64,000 nucleotides of DNA from Verrucomicrobiota bacterium (GCA_018239715.1 JAFEGW010000004.1:169799-233798); one strand, 5' to 3'; counted from the stretch's first letter, positions 35,520 to 45,424 are shown. The notes: a model not told the origin generated them from the letters alone. Made by a program: numbers and translations.

Positions 35520-36592
35520 AAATCGAATCTGACTTCCAAGGTTCCGCCCTGAAGTCCTAAGTCTCCCTGGATCCTGTCAAAATGTGTTGCTGACTGTCCA
35601 TTCCCATCGATCAGCTCTGATCTCGTCATTTGATTTTGAGAAAACCACTCGGTAAACTCATACGCGAGGGAAATCGCTACCCGGTAGTGGTCTTCGGAGA
35701 AAAAAGTCTCCCATTGAAATCCTAAGCTTGCTTCTAAGTTAGGAGCGACACGTGAAAGATCTTGATCGATGTCTTGATGCGAAGGTGCTCCGTCGACAAT
35801 ACCTTTTAATTCTTCATCCACATCAAAATGGCCCCACAGAAGGCTTCCCGCCAGCGAGCCGATCACAGACCAGTCTCTTGTAAGATGCCAAGATAGCTGA
35901 GCTCCTGCTCTCACGCCTGCTCCGCCAAAGTTATTTTTAGCGTCAAAGCGGGTAGGGACAGTGGAAGGTATAATATCAGCAAAAACACCTTTATAATGGG
36001 CATCGTAATGCTGACGGATCAAAGCTCCTCTCAGCCCCACATGCGGACGGATCGCCAGCGTTTTGCTGATAAAATAATCTCGTCCGAGTTCAAGATCGAG
36101 CGTATTATAATGGAGCCTCCACTTGGATGATGCGCTGGTGGCTGTCGGTCCGAGCATCGTCGGAGACCACCCAGGCTTCAGAGAGCCATGCTCGTGCCCT
36201 TGCTCATGGGTTTGAAAGAAGGTCCACCGCAGGAAAATATCCCAAAAATCTTGATTTCCGAAAGTATACCCGACACCGAGCTTAAAACCCGGGCTCCATT
36301 TGGTATGAGGCCGATGAAGCCGATGGCCCGTTGACACATATTCGAGACCATCTTCATCCGCTCTCCAAAAAATAAAGTCAGTCGCGAGGTTCCATCCGCT
36401 ATTATATAAATAAGGAGTGCTGACAGGCTGCCACTCTCCTCGGATATTTTGCTCGCTGATCTCTTCGATCTCGACAGGTTCGATTTTATTCCTTGAGCCT
36501 AGCCCTATAAAGCCCGCTTTTCCGGATGTACCAATGAGTACACAAAGAAACAATGCCACAGTTGCCACTGCAATCATTTCTCGATTCTTCAT
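35516..36592 (-). CDS. MOMP-like outer-membrane porin, isolated copy
   Basis: 358 aa from ATG 36592, GGAGG 4-5 nt upstream; a longer frame to 36622 lacks a site. Signal peptide MIAVATVALFLCVLIGTSGKA. Family core HYNTLDLELGRDYFI, HVGLRGALIRQHYDAHYKGV, VIGSLAGSLLWGHFD, ending LQGGTLEVRFDF with terminal Phe. Closest in motif order to the three-gene array at 13.8-17.6 kb; the array consensus RAARIxQDF is changed to RGALIRQHY here. Confidence 0.87.
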   Translation of the reverse strand: MKNREMIAVATVALFLCVLIGTSGKAGFIGLGSRNKIEPVEIEEISEQNIRGEWQPVSTPYLYNSGWNLATDFIFWRADEDGLEYVSTGHRLHRPHTKWSPGFKLGVGYTFGNQDFWDIFLRWTFFQTHEQGHEHGSLKPGWSPTMLGPTATSASSKWRLHYNTLDLELGRDYFISKTLAIRPHVGLRGALIRQHYDAHYKGVFADIIPSTVPTRFDAKNNFGGAGVRAGAQLSWHLTRDWSVIGSLAGSLLWGHFDVDEELKGIVDGAPSHQDIDQDLSRVAPNLEASLGFQWETFFSEDHYRVAISLAYEFTEWFSQNQMTRSELIDGNGQSATHFDRIQGDLGLQGGTLEVRFDF

Positions 36593-37051
36593 TTTTCCTC
36601 CGTTAATTGGGGATCGTGCCATTCCCCCACCTCTATCAGGTCAAAGAAATATGTAAAATAATTTTTTTAATTCAGGAAAAAGATGAACGAGCTTGAATAA
36701 TTATGACAAAGGTTGAGCAGTTTTTACCTTGCGTGCTTTCTCTGAATTATCTTAGGACTAAAATTCATTAACTCGCGTGCATTGATGGGAAGATCGCCCT
36801 TGATTTTTTAGTAACCTGAGTTTTGGGTTCCTTTCATAGAGTCTTGCCGCGTCTTTCGAGCACCTTCAAAGATTGCCTTGAAATCCAAAGTAATCTTCAG
36901 TAAAAAAACCAAGTTCAGGCTAGCAATTCTCACATCGACTTTTATTTTTCTTGAAACGTCCATTTTTCGAGAATTGTCAAGATGTTATTAAATTTATTTA
37001 TTGTTAGTTTCTCCTATTTTTCTATATCATTATTTAAAAAAGGAGTTTGTC
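36593..37051. other. Intergenic region between divergent genes, no gene seen
   Basis: 459 bp between the minus-strand porin and the plus-strand membrane protein. It must contain both promoters; TTGTCA at 36974-36979 with an AT-rich stretch 17 nt downstream is a weak candidate for the plus-strand gene. No open frame, tRNA or strong hairpin. Confidence 0.4.
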
Positions 37052-38044
37052 ATGTCTATTAGAGGTCCAAATCAACCAAGTTTTAATGGATTTAGCCAAT
37101 TGCCAACTTATTTGTTAAGTGCCTGGAGAGAACAGCCAACTGCAATAAAGGGTTTAACTGTTCTTACAGGAGGGGCTGCTTTAGCGTTTGCTATCCGGTA
37201 CTTTGGCAGTTTGACCCGTCCTTCACCTCCCCGAGAAATTGAGGGTAGAAATCTTCTAATAAATCCTCCCTTTGTTATTGTTCACCCTAATAAAGTTTCT
37301 GATAAGCCATTCCGTAGCTTACAAGGCAACTGTATGAATGAACAAATATTGCCCAAAATTGATGGTGGATATGTTCAAGGAATTATACATTTCGAACCTA
37401 TAAACATTACTGAGGGTAGTCGAGAGCCTTTGGCTGTGGAGTATTACCATAAAGGCGAGGTATTACAAATATGGACTATTTTAGTGACTGAGCTTCCTCA
37501 GGGAATTTTCATACCTAATTTGCCAAACAATGATCAAATTTTAATCAAATTCTCTTGGCCAGGCTGTCAGCAACCAAAAGAAATTACCATCAACATCGAT
37601 CAAATCCGAGGGCTCTATTCTATTGATGATAGGAGCATGCAATGTGCGTCAACTCCTTTAGAGGAAAAAGTATTTTCAAGTCCAGCCAATGGTAGACCAA
37701 CAGCAAACATCCTGCCGATCGGAGGGAAAAAATTCGATGACTGCGTGATCTATAGATTGACTACGGATGGAATTCAAGTATCTAATGGGATTCCTCCTAA
37801 TTATCAATGGCGGTTTATTAATACCACAAGGACATATCAAGTATGTATTTTAAAACTCCAAGCAAAAAAATATGAAGAGGATAAAGCAGAGATTGTTGCT
37901 GCACCTATTGTTTTGAGGCCTAATGAAACTATAGATTTTACAAGAGAATCCCTTAAAAAATTTGCGAAAGGTGTTGTATTTGAAGACACAAGAGACCTAA
38001 TCAGCCTGCTAGAAATACAGCAGATTGTCTATTATCCGATTTAA
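37052..38044 (+). CDS. Hypothetical membrane-anchored protein, paralogue of 45638-46555
   Basis: 330 aa from ATG 37052 with AAGGAG 6-7 nt upstream. One hydrophobic helix near residues 32-50 (TAIKGLTVLTGGAALAFAIR), then ~280 residues of beta-rich sequence. The layout (short head, one helix, two probable beta-sandwich halves) and segments such as FINTTRTYQVCILKLQ match FVNTTHKVHVLFFEIVG of the protein at 45638. AT-rich coding compared with core genes. Family not recognised; possible envelope or inclusion-membrane protein. Confidence 0.6.
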   Translation: MSIRGPNQPSFNGFSQLPTYLLSAWREQPTAIKGLTVLTGGAALAFAIRYFGSLTRPSPPREIEGRNLLINPPFVIVHPNKVSDKPFRSLQGNCMNEQILPKIDGGYVQGIIHFEPINITEGSREPLAVEYYHKGEVLQIWTILVTELPQGIFIPNLPNNDQILIKFSWPGCQQPKEITINIDQIRGLYSIDDRSMQCASTPLEEKVFSSPANGRPTANILPIGGKKFDDCVIYRLTTDGIQVSNGIPPNYQWRFINTTRTYQVCILKLQAKKYEEDKAEIVAAPIVLRPNETIDFTRESLKKFAKGVVFEDTRDLISLLEIQQIVYYPI

Positions 38045-38107
38045 ATAAAGGCACCTGCCGAGACAGTGTAAGTGCGATAACTAGCATCTTGACACTCTCT
38101 AAAAGTC

Positions 38108-39019
38108 TCAGGGAGTTTTAGGAAAGGGAAAAACCTTCAGATCGTCTGCGGCGAAGGTGCGAGGAAAGATCACCCGTGCTTCTTTTTCAAAGGCATCGAG
38201 ATCTTGATACCGAGCGGAGAAATGGGTCAAGATCAGCTCTTTTGCTCCAGCCTTATTAGCGATCTCCGCAGCTTGTTTCGCTGTCATATGGGAATATTCT
38301 TTCGCTAAATGGGCATGCTCATCGAGATAGGTGCTTTCGCATAAAAGCAGCGTCGCATTTTTGGCCGCATCAATAGCGCCTGGGCAAGGAAGCGTGTCGA
38401 TCACAATCGAGAATACATCGCCATGTCGGATATGGCTTACCTCGTCTAAAGTAATGACTTGACCATTCACAGTGATCTTCTTGTCTCGCTCCAACATGCG
38501 GACCATTTCACCGTGGACTCCCTTCTCCTTCAGTTTTTGCTTATCGAACTTGAGGCTATCTTTTTCTTTGATCCTCCAAGCGAAATTCTCCACGCCGTGA
38601 TCTAGAGCAAAGGCTTCGATGCGGAACTTCTCATCTTCTTCGACAAGCCCCGTTTTATGGACCGGATGGCAAATGACTTGGATATTTTCATGGTACATGG
38701 TGCCGTAGCGTAGCCTATCAAAATAGACCTGCCCGCTTGCAGGATAGTAACAATGGATCAGATGGGTGACTTTATCGAGATTCAGCCGCATGAGCATCGA
38801 TCCCAAGCCTAAACAATGGTCTCCATGGAAATGGCTGACAAAAATCCTTGTCACGCAGGTCGGAGCGACATTCGCAAAAATAAACTGTCTCTGAGTCCCT
38901 TCTCCAGGATCAAATAAGAATCCTTCGTCGTTCCAGCGTAAAAGATAAGCGCCGTGGTTCCGTTTGCGGGTCGGCTGCTGGCTGGAGCATCCTAAAATAA
39001 TAAGATCACGCACGCTCAT
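38108..39019 (-). CDS. rnz: Ribonuclease Z
   Basis: 303 aa, metallo-beta-lactamase fold. Zinc motif [17 protein letters not shown], plus [10 protein letters not shown] near the C-terminus and the ElaC-type exosite region. It cuts the 3' trailer from tRNA precursors. Start ATG 39019 overlaps the stop of the upstream rhomboid gene (ATGA), part of a minus-strand cluster with lon. Position matches CT346. Confidence 0.93.
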   Translation of the reverse strand: MSVRDLIILGCSSQQPTRKRNHGAYLLRWNDEGFLFDPGEGTQRQFIFANVAPTCVTRIFVSHFHGDHCLGLGSMLMRLNLDKVTHLIHCYYPASGQVYFDRLRYGTMYHENIQVICHPVHKTGLVEEDEKFRIEAFALDHGVENFAWRIKEKDSLKFDKQKLKEKGVHGEMVRMLERDKKITVNGQVITLDEVSHIRHGDVFSIVIDTLPCPGAIDAAKNATLLLCESTYLDEHAHLAKEYSHMTAKQAAEIANKAGAKELILTHFSARYQDLDAFEKEARVIFPRTFAADDLKVFPFPKTP

Positions 39020-40155
39020 TTTTTACTCCTGCTGAAAAAGGGAAAGCGCGCTAAAAGAATACCGGTAATACCGCCGACAATATGGGCCGTGTTGGCAATC
39101 GGAGCATAAAGCTCTGTCACACGGAAATAATCCAGCCCAATAGAAACCAGTTCAAGGGCAAGCAGCACCACGACGTAAATCGCCATAAAACGGACAATGG
39201 CAGGCTGAAGAGGATACCCTTCCCAAGGAGCGAGTTTTTGCCGCATCCAAATAAACCCGACCATTCCCACGACGATACCGGAATATCCGAGGAATTCAGG
39301 ACCGCTCATGAGATATTGTGCCACATTTGCAGCCATGCCGACGATGAGGGAAAAAATAAGATAGCGCAGCATCCCCAAACGGAGTTCGATCTGCCGGCCT
39401 AAAAGCCAGACCCAGGCCATATTGAAGAGAATGTGAATGAAATTAAAATGTAATAACGCTGGAGTGAACAGACGCCAATATTCGCCTTGCCGGATTTTTC
39501 CAAAAAGGGTCCCTGGCGGCAGCTTATCGTAGTCTTTCCAGCTGCGCTTGACGAGCAGATCGAGAACTCCTTTCCAAGTCGGAGTATTTTTAACTTTTTC
39601 AAAGCAGGCTTGCCCTTCAGCGGAGAGCTCCTTGATCTCTTCAGGAGTGCGAATGGGATATTCTTCTAAAAATTTTTCAAAATTGACAAAGTAGGCGGGA
39701 TAATCAAAGACGAGCTTTTTTTCTAAGGGAGTAAAGCCTACCTGCAATGCCTCCAACCCTTTTTGCGCGAGGATATTCCGCTCTTGAATTGAGTTCAGGA
39801 TGAAAAGCAAGCCGCAAAGCAAAATGATAAAATTATTCAGCGAAAATGAGGAACCTTGCCGCGGAGCTGCCATCCGTACTTTCCATCGGGATGATGGATT
39901 CTTATCCGGAGGGGGAGGCTCGGCAATCTTTTCCTTTGTCGGTTCAAAACGAAAATCCTGGGGATTTCTTTGAAACTGCTGATAAAAAGCATAGGCTTTA
40001 TCAAAATCATCCTCTTCGATGATCCACAGCCGGTAGAGCGGCTGGCCTTGTGCATCTTTGGAGGCGTCATAGACACTCTGAATCCCTTCTTTCTTCAAGA
40101 AAAGCTGGAACCCAAAAATCTGCCGCTCATCTTGAAAATCGCCGATTAACCGCAT
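39016..40155 (-). CDS. Rhomboid intramembrane serine protease
   Basis: 379 aa. A cytoplasmic N-terminal domain of ~100 residues ([20 protein letters not shown]) resembles GlpG's. The rhomboid core has [20 protein letters not shown] (helix 2), catalytic Ser292 in GYSGIVVGM and catalytic His358 in [12 protein letters not shown]. An unusual long insert (~135-215) precedes helix 2. It cleaves helices of other membrane proteins. Its start overlaps the end of the nucleotidyltransferase gene by 10 nt and its stop overlaps rnz by 4 nt. Confidence 0.9.
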   Translation of the reverse strand: MRLIGDFQDERQIFGFQLFLKKEGIQSVYDASKDAQGQPLYRLWIIEEDDFDKAYAFYQQFQRNPQDFRFEPTKEKIAEPPPPDKNPSSRWKVRMAAPRQGSSFSLNNFIILLCGLLFILNSIQERNILAQKGLEALQVGFTPLEKKLVFDYPAYFVNFEKFLEEYPIRTPEEIKELSAEGQACFEKVKNTPTWKGVLDLLVKRSWKDYDKLPPGTLFGKIRQGEYWRLFTPALLHFNFIHILFNMAWVWLLGRQIELRLGMLRYLIFSLIVGMAANVAQYLMSGPEFLGYSGIVVGMVGFIWMRQKLAPWEGYPLQPAIVRFMAIYVVVLLALELVSIGLDYFRVTELYAPIANTAHIVGGITGILLARFPFFSRSKK

Positions 40156-40655
40156 GTTTCAACTATTTTTTTTATCAAAGTCGAGGTCGATAATCCGGGA
40201 ATAAGCTCCACGATATGGACACGCCCTCCATGGGATTTGACGACATCGGCTTCAATGCAATTAGCTCCGTATTCTGCCCCGTTGACATGGACATCGGGTT
40301 TGATTTTGCTCAGTAAAAGACGGGGATCCGTCTCTTCAAACGAGGTGACATAGTCGACAAAATCCAACGCCGCGATCATGCGAAGCCGAAATTCCAAAGG
40401 AACGATCGGACGGAGCGGGCTCTTATATTTTTTGATGGAGCTATCGGAGTTGAGAGCCAGGATAAGAACATCAGCTTGCAGCGAGGCTTCATAGATCATA
40501 TGGAGATGACCTGCATGCAGCAAGTCAAACGATCCATTGAGCGTAGCGACTGTCTTGCCCGCCTTCTTCAGACTTTCGACCATCTCTTCAAGCTTCGAAG
40601 GCTCGATCCATTTGCGAGCAAAAAACTCTTCAAAGTTTTTTGGGGAACGCGACAT
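40146..40655 (-). CDS. Nucleotidyltransferase, RfaE2/HldE C-terminal-like
   Basis: 169 aa from ATG 40655 (GAGG six nt upstream); ATG 40667 is also in frame. Cytidylyltransferase-like fold: NGSFDLLHAGHLHMIYEASL with the HAGH motif, VLILALNSDSSIKKYKSPLR, and the ISTSTLI-type LSTSTLIKKI near the end. This fits ADP-heptose synthesis (heptose-1-phosphate adenylylation), but glycerol-3-phosphate or FAD-type transferases share the motif. No RfaE kinase domain is attached. The gene overlaps the end of lon by 26 nt. Confidence 0.78.
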   Translation of the reverse strand: MSRSPKNFEEFFARKWIEPSKLEEMVESLKKAGKTVATLNGSFDLLHAGHLHMIYEASLQADVLILALNSDSSIKKYKSPLRPIVPLEFRLRMIAALDFVDYVTSFEETDPRLLLSKIKPDVHVNGAEYGANCIEADVVKSHGGRVHIVELIPGLSTSTLIKKIVETCG

Positions 40656-43104
40656 GGAAAACCTCATCGTAATTATCTACAAAATGAACCACAAACCCTT
40701 TCTTGATATAGGCAGGAAGCTCATCGAAATCTCTCTTATTCTCCTTAGGGAAAATGAGGACTTTGACACCCGAGCGGCGCGCAGCGATCACTTTCTCTTT
40801 GACTCCGCCAATCGGCAGGACCTTTCCGGTGAGCGTCAGTTCTCCTGTCATGCCCAAATCTTGCAGTATAGGCTGGTTGCGGAGCAGCGAGATTAAAGAA
40901 GTCAGCATGGTCACGCCGGCAGAAGGGCCGTCTTTCGGAGTGGCTCCTTCAGGAATATGAATATGCACCTGGCTTTTCTCAAAGAAGGTCTTGCCCGGCG
41001 CGTAGTGCTGGTACGTGCTCTGCAAATAACTCCAAGCGATTTGAGAAGATTCTTTCATCACATCGCCCGCTTGGCCCGTCAATTTCATCTCGGTTTTTTC
41101 TGCAGGGAATTTTACTGCCTCTACATAGAGAGTGGCTCCGCCCATTGAAGTCCAAGCCAGTCCCATACAGACCCCAATCGGTGTTTTGGGGTAATATCTG
41201 TCGCTGGTAAAAATCGGCTTACCGAGATATTTGTCGAGGTTTTTGTCTGTGATGTGATGCTCTTCGTGCTTCGGTTTTTTCTTTTTCTTCACCGCGCTCT
41301 CTTCTTCGCGGACCACTTTCACAGCGACCTTGCGCATGATCTTTTTAAGATTATGCTCTAAGCTGCGCACGCCGGACTCTCTTGCATAGCCGTTGATCAT
41401 GTGCTTTAAAGCGCCGACGGAAAAATCGACATCTTGCGATTTCAGCCCCATTGCTTTGCGGTTGCGCGGAATCAGATATTTCTGCGCAATCTTGATCTTA
41501 TCCTCCATGATATAACCCGAGAGGCGAAGAATATCCATCCGGTCTTTGAGAGGCTCAGGAATACTATCGAGCACGTTTGCAGTGACAATGAAAAGAATAT
41601 TCGACAGATTGCAGCGTACATCCAAGTAGTGATCGAGAAAATCCTTATTCTGCTCTGGATCGAGAACCTCAAGAAGTGCAGAGGCGGGATCGCCTTGGTA
41701 GCTGCTTCCGAGTTTGTCCACTTCATCGAGCATGATGACGGGGTTCATCGTCTGGGTAAATTTCAACGCTTGGATCAACTTCCCCGGCATTGCCCCAATA
41801 TAGGTGCGGCGGTGGCCTTTAATCTCGGCTTCATCACGCATGCCGCCGACCGAAAATCGATAAAATTGACGGTTGAGCGCGCGGGCAATGCTTTTTCCAA
41901 TGCTGGTTTTACCGACGCCTGGAGGACCTACTAAGCATATAATGCTGCCTTTCACTCCGCCGGAGAGTTTTCCGACGCTGATAAATTCTAAAATTCTCTC
42001 TTTGATATCTTCAAGGCCGTAGTGGTCTTCTTCGAGAATTTTTTTCGCTTTACCAAGATCATGCGACTCTTCGCTATACAGGCCCCAGGGTACAATCGTG
42101 AGCCAATCGAGATAATTGCGGCAGACGGCATACTCGGCCGATTGCACTTCCAAGACAGAGAGTTTGTCCATCTCTTCGCGGATCACCGACATCACATCGT
42201 CGGGCACTTGCCTTTTTTTCAGACGGCTTTCGAACTTTTCCAAGTCGATCGATTTATCTTCTTTTTCTAAGCCGAGTTCTTTTTTGATCGTCTTCAGCTG
42301 CTCCCGCAAAAAGAAATCCCGCTGCGTTTTGGTGATGGTCTGCTCCATCTTCTGCGTGATGGTATTTTGGAGCTTGCTGAGGTCGAGTTCTTTTTTCAGC
42401 AGCATCAGAGCTTTGTCGATGCGGCTATGCAGATCGAACGTTTCCAAAACTTCCTGGAGCTCTTCTCGTCCTGCGGTCGTTAAGGCCACTGCAAAGTCAG
42501 CGAGCTTTCCCGGCTCCGTAAAATCGGAGTGGGATAAAAAGATTTGGAGCTCTTCTTTAAAGAGAGGATTGAGTTTAAGGAGTTCTTTGATTGTCGTGAT
42601 GATGCTGATCGAATAAGCTTTGAGCTCTTTCGTCAGTTTTCCTCCGCCATCTTCAAAATATTTCACCTGCGCACGGAGGGATTTGGCTGATTTGATCGGC
42701 TTCGCAATCGAAATCCTCTTTTCCATATTGAGGACGACCTGCGCTCCGCCTTGTTCCATGGGAATAATGCGCAGAATCCGCGCCAGCACTCCGACTTTAT
42801 AGAGATCGTCAAAGCCGACTTTATAAACATTGGCGTCCTCTTTTTTTGTGAGGAAAAGGCCCATGCATTTATGTTCGGTCTTGGCGACAATTTTTAGCAC
42901 TTCATAGAAAGGGCCCGGCTCAATGACAAGAGGGGCGGCCATCCCCGGAAAAAAAGGACGGCGGGTCAAAGGAATAATATAGACTTCATCAGGACCGCTC
43001 GGCGAAGGTTGCTCTTCTTGCTTCCCCTGCAAAGATTCTTTGACAGCATCGACGACAGCTTCTTCTTCGGTGAACGTATTTTCATCATCCATGTATTGCT
43101 GCAT
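40630..43104 (-). CDS. lon: ATP-dependent protease Lon
   Basis: 824 aa, full length. N-terminal substrate-binding domain (~45-250), coiled coil, AAA+ domain with Walker A GPPGVGKTSIGKSIA and Walker B MNPVIMLDEVDKLG, and the serine-lysine protease domain with PKDGPSAGVTM (Ser) and GELTLTGKVLPIGGVKEKV. A basic insert (SAVKKKKKPKHEEHH) lies between ATPase and protease. It degrades misfolded and regulatory proteins. GAGG is 4-5 nt before ATG 43104. First gene of the minus-strand cluster lon / nucleotidyltransferase / rhomboid / rnz. Confidence 0.97.
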   Translation of the reverse strand: MQQYMDDENTFTEEEAVVDAVKESLQGKQEEQPSPSGPDEVYIIPLTRRPFFPGMAAPLVIEPGPFYEVLKIVAKTEHKCMGLFLTKKEDANVYKVGFDDLYKVGVLARILRIIPMEQGGAQVVLNMEKRISIAKPIKSAKSLRAQVKYFEDGGGKLTKELKAYSISIITTIKELLKLNPLFKEELQIFLSHSDFTEPGKLADFAVALTTAGREELQEVLETFDLHSRIDKALMLLKKELDLSKLQNTITQKMEQTITKTQRDFFLREQLKTIKKELGLEKEDKSIDLEKFESRLKKRQVPDDVMSVIREEMDKLSVLEVQSAEYAVCRNYLDWLTIVPWGLYSEESHDLGKAKKILEEDHYGLEDIKERILEFISVGKLSGGVKGSIICLVGPPGVGKTSIGKSIARALNRQFYRFSVGGMRDEAEIKGHRRTYIGAMPGKLIQALKFTQTMNPVIMLDEVDKLGSSYQGDPASALLEVLDPEQNKDFLDHYLDVRCNLSNILFIVTANVLDSIPEPLKDRMDILRLSGYIMEDKIKIAQKYLIPRNRKAMGLKSQDVDFSVGALKHMINGYARESGVRSLEHNLKKIMRKVAVKVVREEESAVKKKKKPKHEEHHITDKNLDKYLGKPIFTSDRYYPKTPIGVCMGLAWTSMGGATLYVEAVKFPAEKTEMKLTGQAGDVMKESSQIAWSYLQSTYQHYAPGKTFFEKSQVHIHIPEGATPKDGPSAGVTMLTSLISLLRNQPILQDLGMTGELTLTGKVLPIGGVKEKVIAARRSGVKVLIFPKENKRDFDELPAYIKKGFVVHFVDNYDEVFHVAFPKKL

Positions 43105-43141
43105 TATTCCTCAATGTTAAAATGATTTAACTTACCATCTC

Positions 43142-43170
43142 TTCAAAAATATCGCAATGGGAGGTATAAT
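43142..43170 (+). promoter_or_regulatory. tsaB promoter with leaderless geometry
   Basis: TTCAAA (43142-43147), 17-nt spacer, perfect TATAAT (43165-43170), then CTTACC and the ATG at 43177, only 6 nt after the -10. A GGGAGG at 43159-43164 is 12 nt from the ATG and upstream of the -10, so it cannot serve as ribosome-binding site of this transcript. Confidence 0.65.
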
Positions 43171-43176
43171 CTTACC

Positions 43177-43554
43177 ATGATATCCTTAATTATCGATACT
43201 TCTGGGGATCAAGCTTTTATCGGCCTCGCGGAAAATGGATTGCTCCTGTCTAAAATTATCATTTCCGAGGGACGTCAGCTTTCAAAATTTCTTTTAACAT
43301 CAATACAAACCATTTTGCAAGGCCGGACTCCAAGTTATATCGCAATTGGCACAGGCCCAGGGTCTTTCACCGGAACAAGGGTGGGAGGCATCGTCGCTAA
43401 AAGCTTAGGGCTCGGCTGGAATGTTCCCCTAATCCCTTTTTCCTCCTCTCTTATTCCCGATCTTGAATTCATTGCCTCTCTTTCCCATGAAAAATTTCTC
43501 GCAGGAGAGGGATCCCCTCAAATAGAACTTGTCTATATTTCCTCTACACCGTAA
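43177..43554 (+). CDS. tsaB: TsaB/YeaZ-like tRNA t6A factor, short form
   Basis: 125 aa. ASKHA-type N-terminal fold: LIIDTSGDQAFIGLAENG, then the family motif IAIGTGPGSFTGTRVGG and the VAKSLGLGWNVPLIP strand. TsaB pairs with TsaD and TsaE to make N6-threonylcarbamoyladenosine on tRNA. E. coli TsaB is ~230 residues; this one stops after the first subdomain, so it may be a minimal or degenerating form. Same position as CT343, between lon and rpsU. Confidence 0.8.
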   Translation: MISLIIDTSGDQAFIGLAENGLLLSKIIISEGRQLSKFLLTSIQTILQGRTPSYIAIGTGPGSFTGTRVGGIVAKSLGLGWNVPLIPFSSSLIPDLEFIASLSHEKFLAGEGSPQIELVYISSTP

Positions 43555-43594
43555 GATTCTAGTGATCTATTAACTTAAAGGAGTAAGGTCCGGA

Positions 43595-43792
43595 ATGACT
43601 AGTGTGAAGGTTCGCCCAGGAGAGCCCATTGATAAAGCTCTACGTGCCCTCAAAAAGAAAATTGACAAAGAAGGCATTTTAAAAGCTGCCAAAGCTCATC
43701 GCTTTTACGATAAGCCCTCTGTCAAAAGTCGTGCTAAAGCCAAAGCTGCTTTGAAATATAAAAAAATAAAATCATTCGGTAGCAAATATTAA
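43595..43792 (+). CDS. rpsU: 30S ribosomal protein S21
   Basis: 65 aa, basic. [20 protein letters not shown] is the S21 N-terminal signature, followed by a Lys/Arg-rich tail. It acts in initiation on the small subunit. AAAGGAG lies upstream of ATG 43595. Order tsaB-rpsU-dnaJ is as in Chlamydia. Confidence 0.93.
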   Translation: MTSVKVRPGEPIDKALRALKKKIDKEGILKAAKAHRFYDKPSVKSRAKAKAALKYKKIKSFGSKY

Positions 43793-43795
43793 ACA

Positions 43796-43817
43796 TTCTG
43801 AAATTAACTTTTCAGAA
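43796..43817 (+). terminator. Weak hairpin after rpsU
   Basis: 8-bp stem TTCTGAAA / TTTCAGAA with a 6-nt loop, 4 nt after the rpsU stop, followed a few bases later by TATTTTTAT. AT-rich stem, hence weak; it separates rpsU from dnaJ. Confidence 0.5.
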
Positions 43818-43860
43818 AGTTAAGTATTTTTATCTTTAAAATTCCCATGCTTATTCATTT

Positions 43861-43887
43861 TTAGCAATCAACTTTAGCGATTGCTAA
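43861..43887 (+). promoter_or_regulatory. CIRCE-like operator upstream of dnaJ
   Basis: TTAGCAATC, 9-nt spacer, GATTGCTAA: 8 of 9 matches to each half of the HrcA operator, with the exact 9-9-9 layout. The two half-sites are perfect complements, and the palindrome extends by TTT/AAA on each side (43858-43890). It lies 51 nt before the dnaJ ATG. A candidate -35/-10 (TTTTCA ~43809, TATCTT ~43831) sits upstream, placing the operator in the early leader. Confidence 0.75.
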
Positions 43888-43938
43888 AAATCCTCTTTCA
43901 CTTTAGAATTTGTAGGAAACCACCCATAGAGATCAATT

Positions 43939-45099
43939 ATGTCCGATTATTACAATGTCCTTGGCATTTCCAAAACGGCAACCGCGGATGAAATCAAAAA
44001 AGCCTATCGTAAAAATGCTCTAAAATACCACCCAGACAAAAATCCCGGCGATCCTGCAGCAGAAAAAAAGTTCAAGGAAATCTCAGAAGCCTACGAAGTC
44101 CTCAGCGACGATAAGAAACGTCAAATCTACGATCAATATGGAGCCGACGCCCTCCGCGGCGGCATGGGCGGAGGACCTGGGGGTATGGGTGGAGGCTTTT
44201 CTTCGATGGAAGAAGCGTTGCGCACCTTTATGGGAGCCTTCGGCGGCGGCGGCGGCGGAGAATCGATTTTCGATTCTTTCTTTGGCGGCGGCTTTGAGCA
44301 AGAGCAGCAAGGGGCTCAGCAAGGCGCGAGCAAAAAAATGAACATCAACATCACTTTCGAAGAAGCCGTCAATGGCACCGAAAAAGAAGCTGCGATTACC
44401 AACTACATTTCCTGCTCCCGCTGCGACGGCTCAGGCGCAGCCTCTGCTTCTGCAATAAAAAAATGTGGCCGCTGCAACGGCTCTGGTATGGTTCATCAAA
44501 GCCGAGGATTTTTCAGCATGTCGTCTCCCTGCCCCACCTGTCAAGGACATGGAAAAACCATCTCCGATCCTTGCAAAGAATGCCATGGAGAAGGCCGCCA
44601 AAAGAAAAAACAAAACGTCACCATCAAGATCCCTGCCGGTGTTGATAATGGCATGCGCATCCGTATGGGCGGATATGGCGATGCGGGAGTCGGTGGAGGC
44701 CAGCCAGGTGATCTCTATGTCTACATCAATGTCGAACCCCATGCTGTCTTCCAGCGCGATGGCGATGACGTTATCATCGAGCTCCCCATCACCTTCACCG
44801 AGGCTGCTCTAGGCTGTAAAAAAGAAATCCCTTCTCCTGTCGGAAACCCCCTCCGTATTGAAATCCCCGAAGGAACTCAACCCGATAAAGTTCTCCGGAT
44901 CAAAGGTAAAGGAGTTCCTAACGTTCACGGCCAAGGCGAAGGAGATCTTCTCGTCCGTGTGAGCATCGAGACTCCTGTCCGGCTCTCCGACAAACAAAAA
45001 GACCTCCTCCAAAAGTTTGCCGAGCTGGAAACCGAGAGCAATTCCCCGCGCAAGAAGAATTTCTTCGACAAGATGAAGTCGTTCTTCAAAAATGGTTAA
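43939..45099 (+). CDS. dnaJ: Chaperone DnaJ (Hsp40)
   Basis: 386 aa, class A. J domain residues 1-70 with KYHPDKN (HPD loop); Gly/Phe-rich linker ~75-130; zinc finger with four repeats [33 protein letters not shown]-terminal substrate-binding sandwich. It hands unfolded proteins to DnaK. It is separate from the dnaK operon but has its own CIRCE-like site, so it can be co-regulated by HrcA. A degraded copy of its last ~105 bp occurs at 45483-45575. Confidence 0.97.
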   Translation: MSDYYNVLGISKTATADEIKKAYRKNALKYHPDKNPGDPAAEKKFKEISEAYEVLSDDKKRQIYDQYGADALRGGMGGGPGGMGGGFSSMEEALRTFMGAFGGGGGGESIFDSFFGGGFEQEQQGAQQGASKKMNINITFEEAVNGTEKEAAITNYISCSRCDGSGAASASAIKKCGRCNGSGMVHQSRGFFSMSSPCPTCQGHGKTISDPCKECHGEGRQKKKQNVTIKIPAGVDNGMRIRMGGYGDAGVGGGQPGDLYVYINVEPHAVFQRDGDDVIIELPITFTEAALGCKKEIPSPVGNPLRIEIPEGTQPDKVLRIKGKGVPNVHGQGEGDLLVRVSIETPVRLSDKQKDLLQKFAELETESNSPRKKNFFDKMKSFFKNG

Positions 45100-45112
45100 A
45101 TAGCGTGGGCTT

Positions 45113-45424
45113 TCATTTCGACGTATATAACTGCTCCATGACCCGTCCTTCCAAGGAGTAAAAAGCAATTCCCATCATCATAGGAAAAAGGGGCAGCCTG
45201 GATAATCCCTGAATAGCATTCAATTTTAAGGCATATCTTTGCATTTGCTTTTTCAAATGTGCTTGTTCTTGCTCACTGAGCTTTCCACTTTCGAGATTAG
45301 CTCGGACTGTATCTAATTTGTCTATTTGCCGAGAAAACCAAGATTTCTGCATCAATAATTTACTAGCAAAAACAGAGATAACAAAAATTCCTGTCACAGG
45401 ATGCTCTTGGACAAAATGCGTCAT
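45113..45424 (-). CDS. Small hypothetical membrane protein
   Basis: 103 aa with GGGAGG seven nt before ATG 45424. Hydrophobic segments at ~8-26 and ~76-92 flank a charged helical stretch (LESGKLSEQEQAHLKKQMQR). Not recognised. It lies on the opposite strand between the end of dnaJ and a partial copy of that end, so it was probably brought in by an insertion there. Confidence 0.6.
   Translation of the reverse strand: MTHFVQEHPVTGIFVISVFASKLLMQKSWFSRQIDKLDTVRANLESGKLSEQEQAHLKKQMQRYALKLNAIQGLSRLPLFPMMMGIAFYSLEGRVMEQLYTSK

Noticed and set aside
36640..37000. Possible tRNA or small RNA in the largest intergenic gap
   Set aside because: No cloverleaf, T-loop GTTCRANNC or terminator found by eye.
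38070..38107. Hairpin between the 37-kb gene and rnz as terminator
   Set aside because: GAGACAGTGT / ACACTCTC pair only imperfectly and no T-run follows.
43159..43164. GGGAGG as ribosome-binding site of tsaB
   Set aside because: It is 12 nt from the ATG and lies upstream of a perfect TATAAT, so it is not in the expected transcript.
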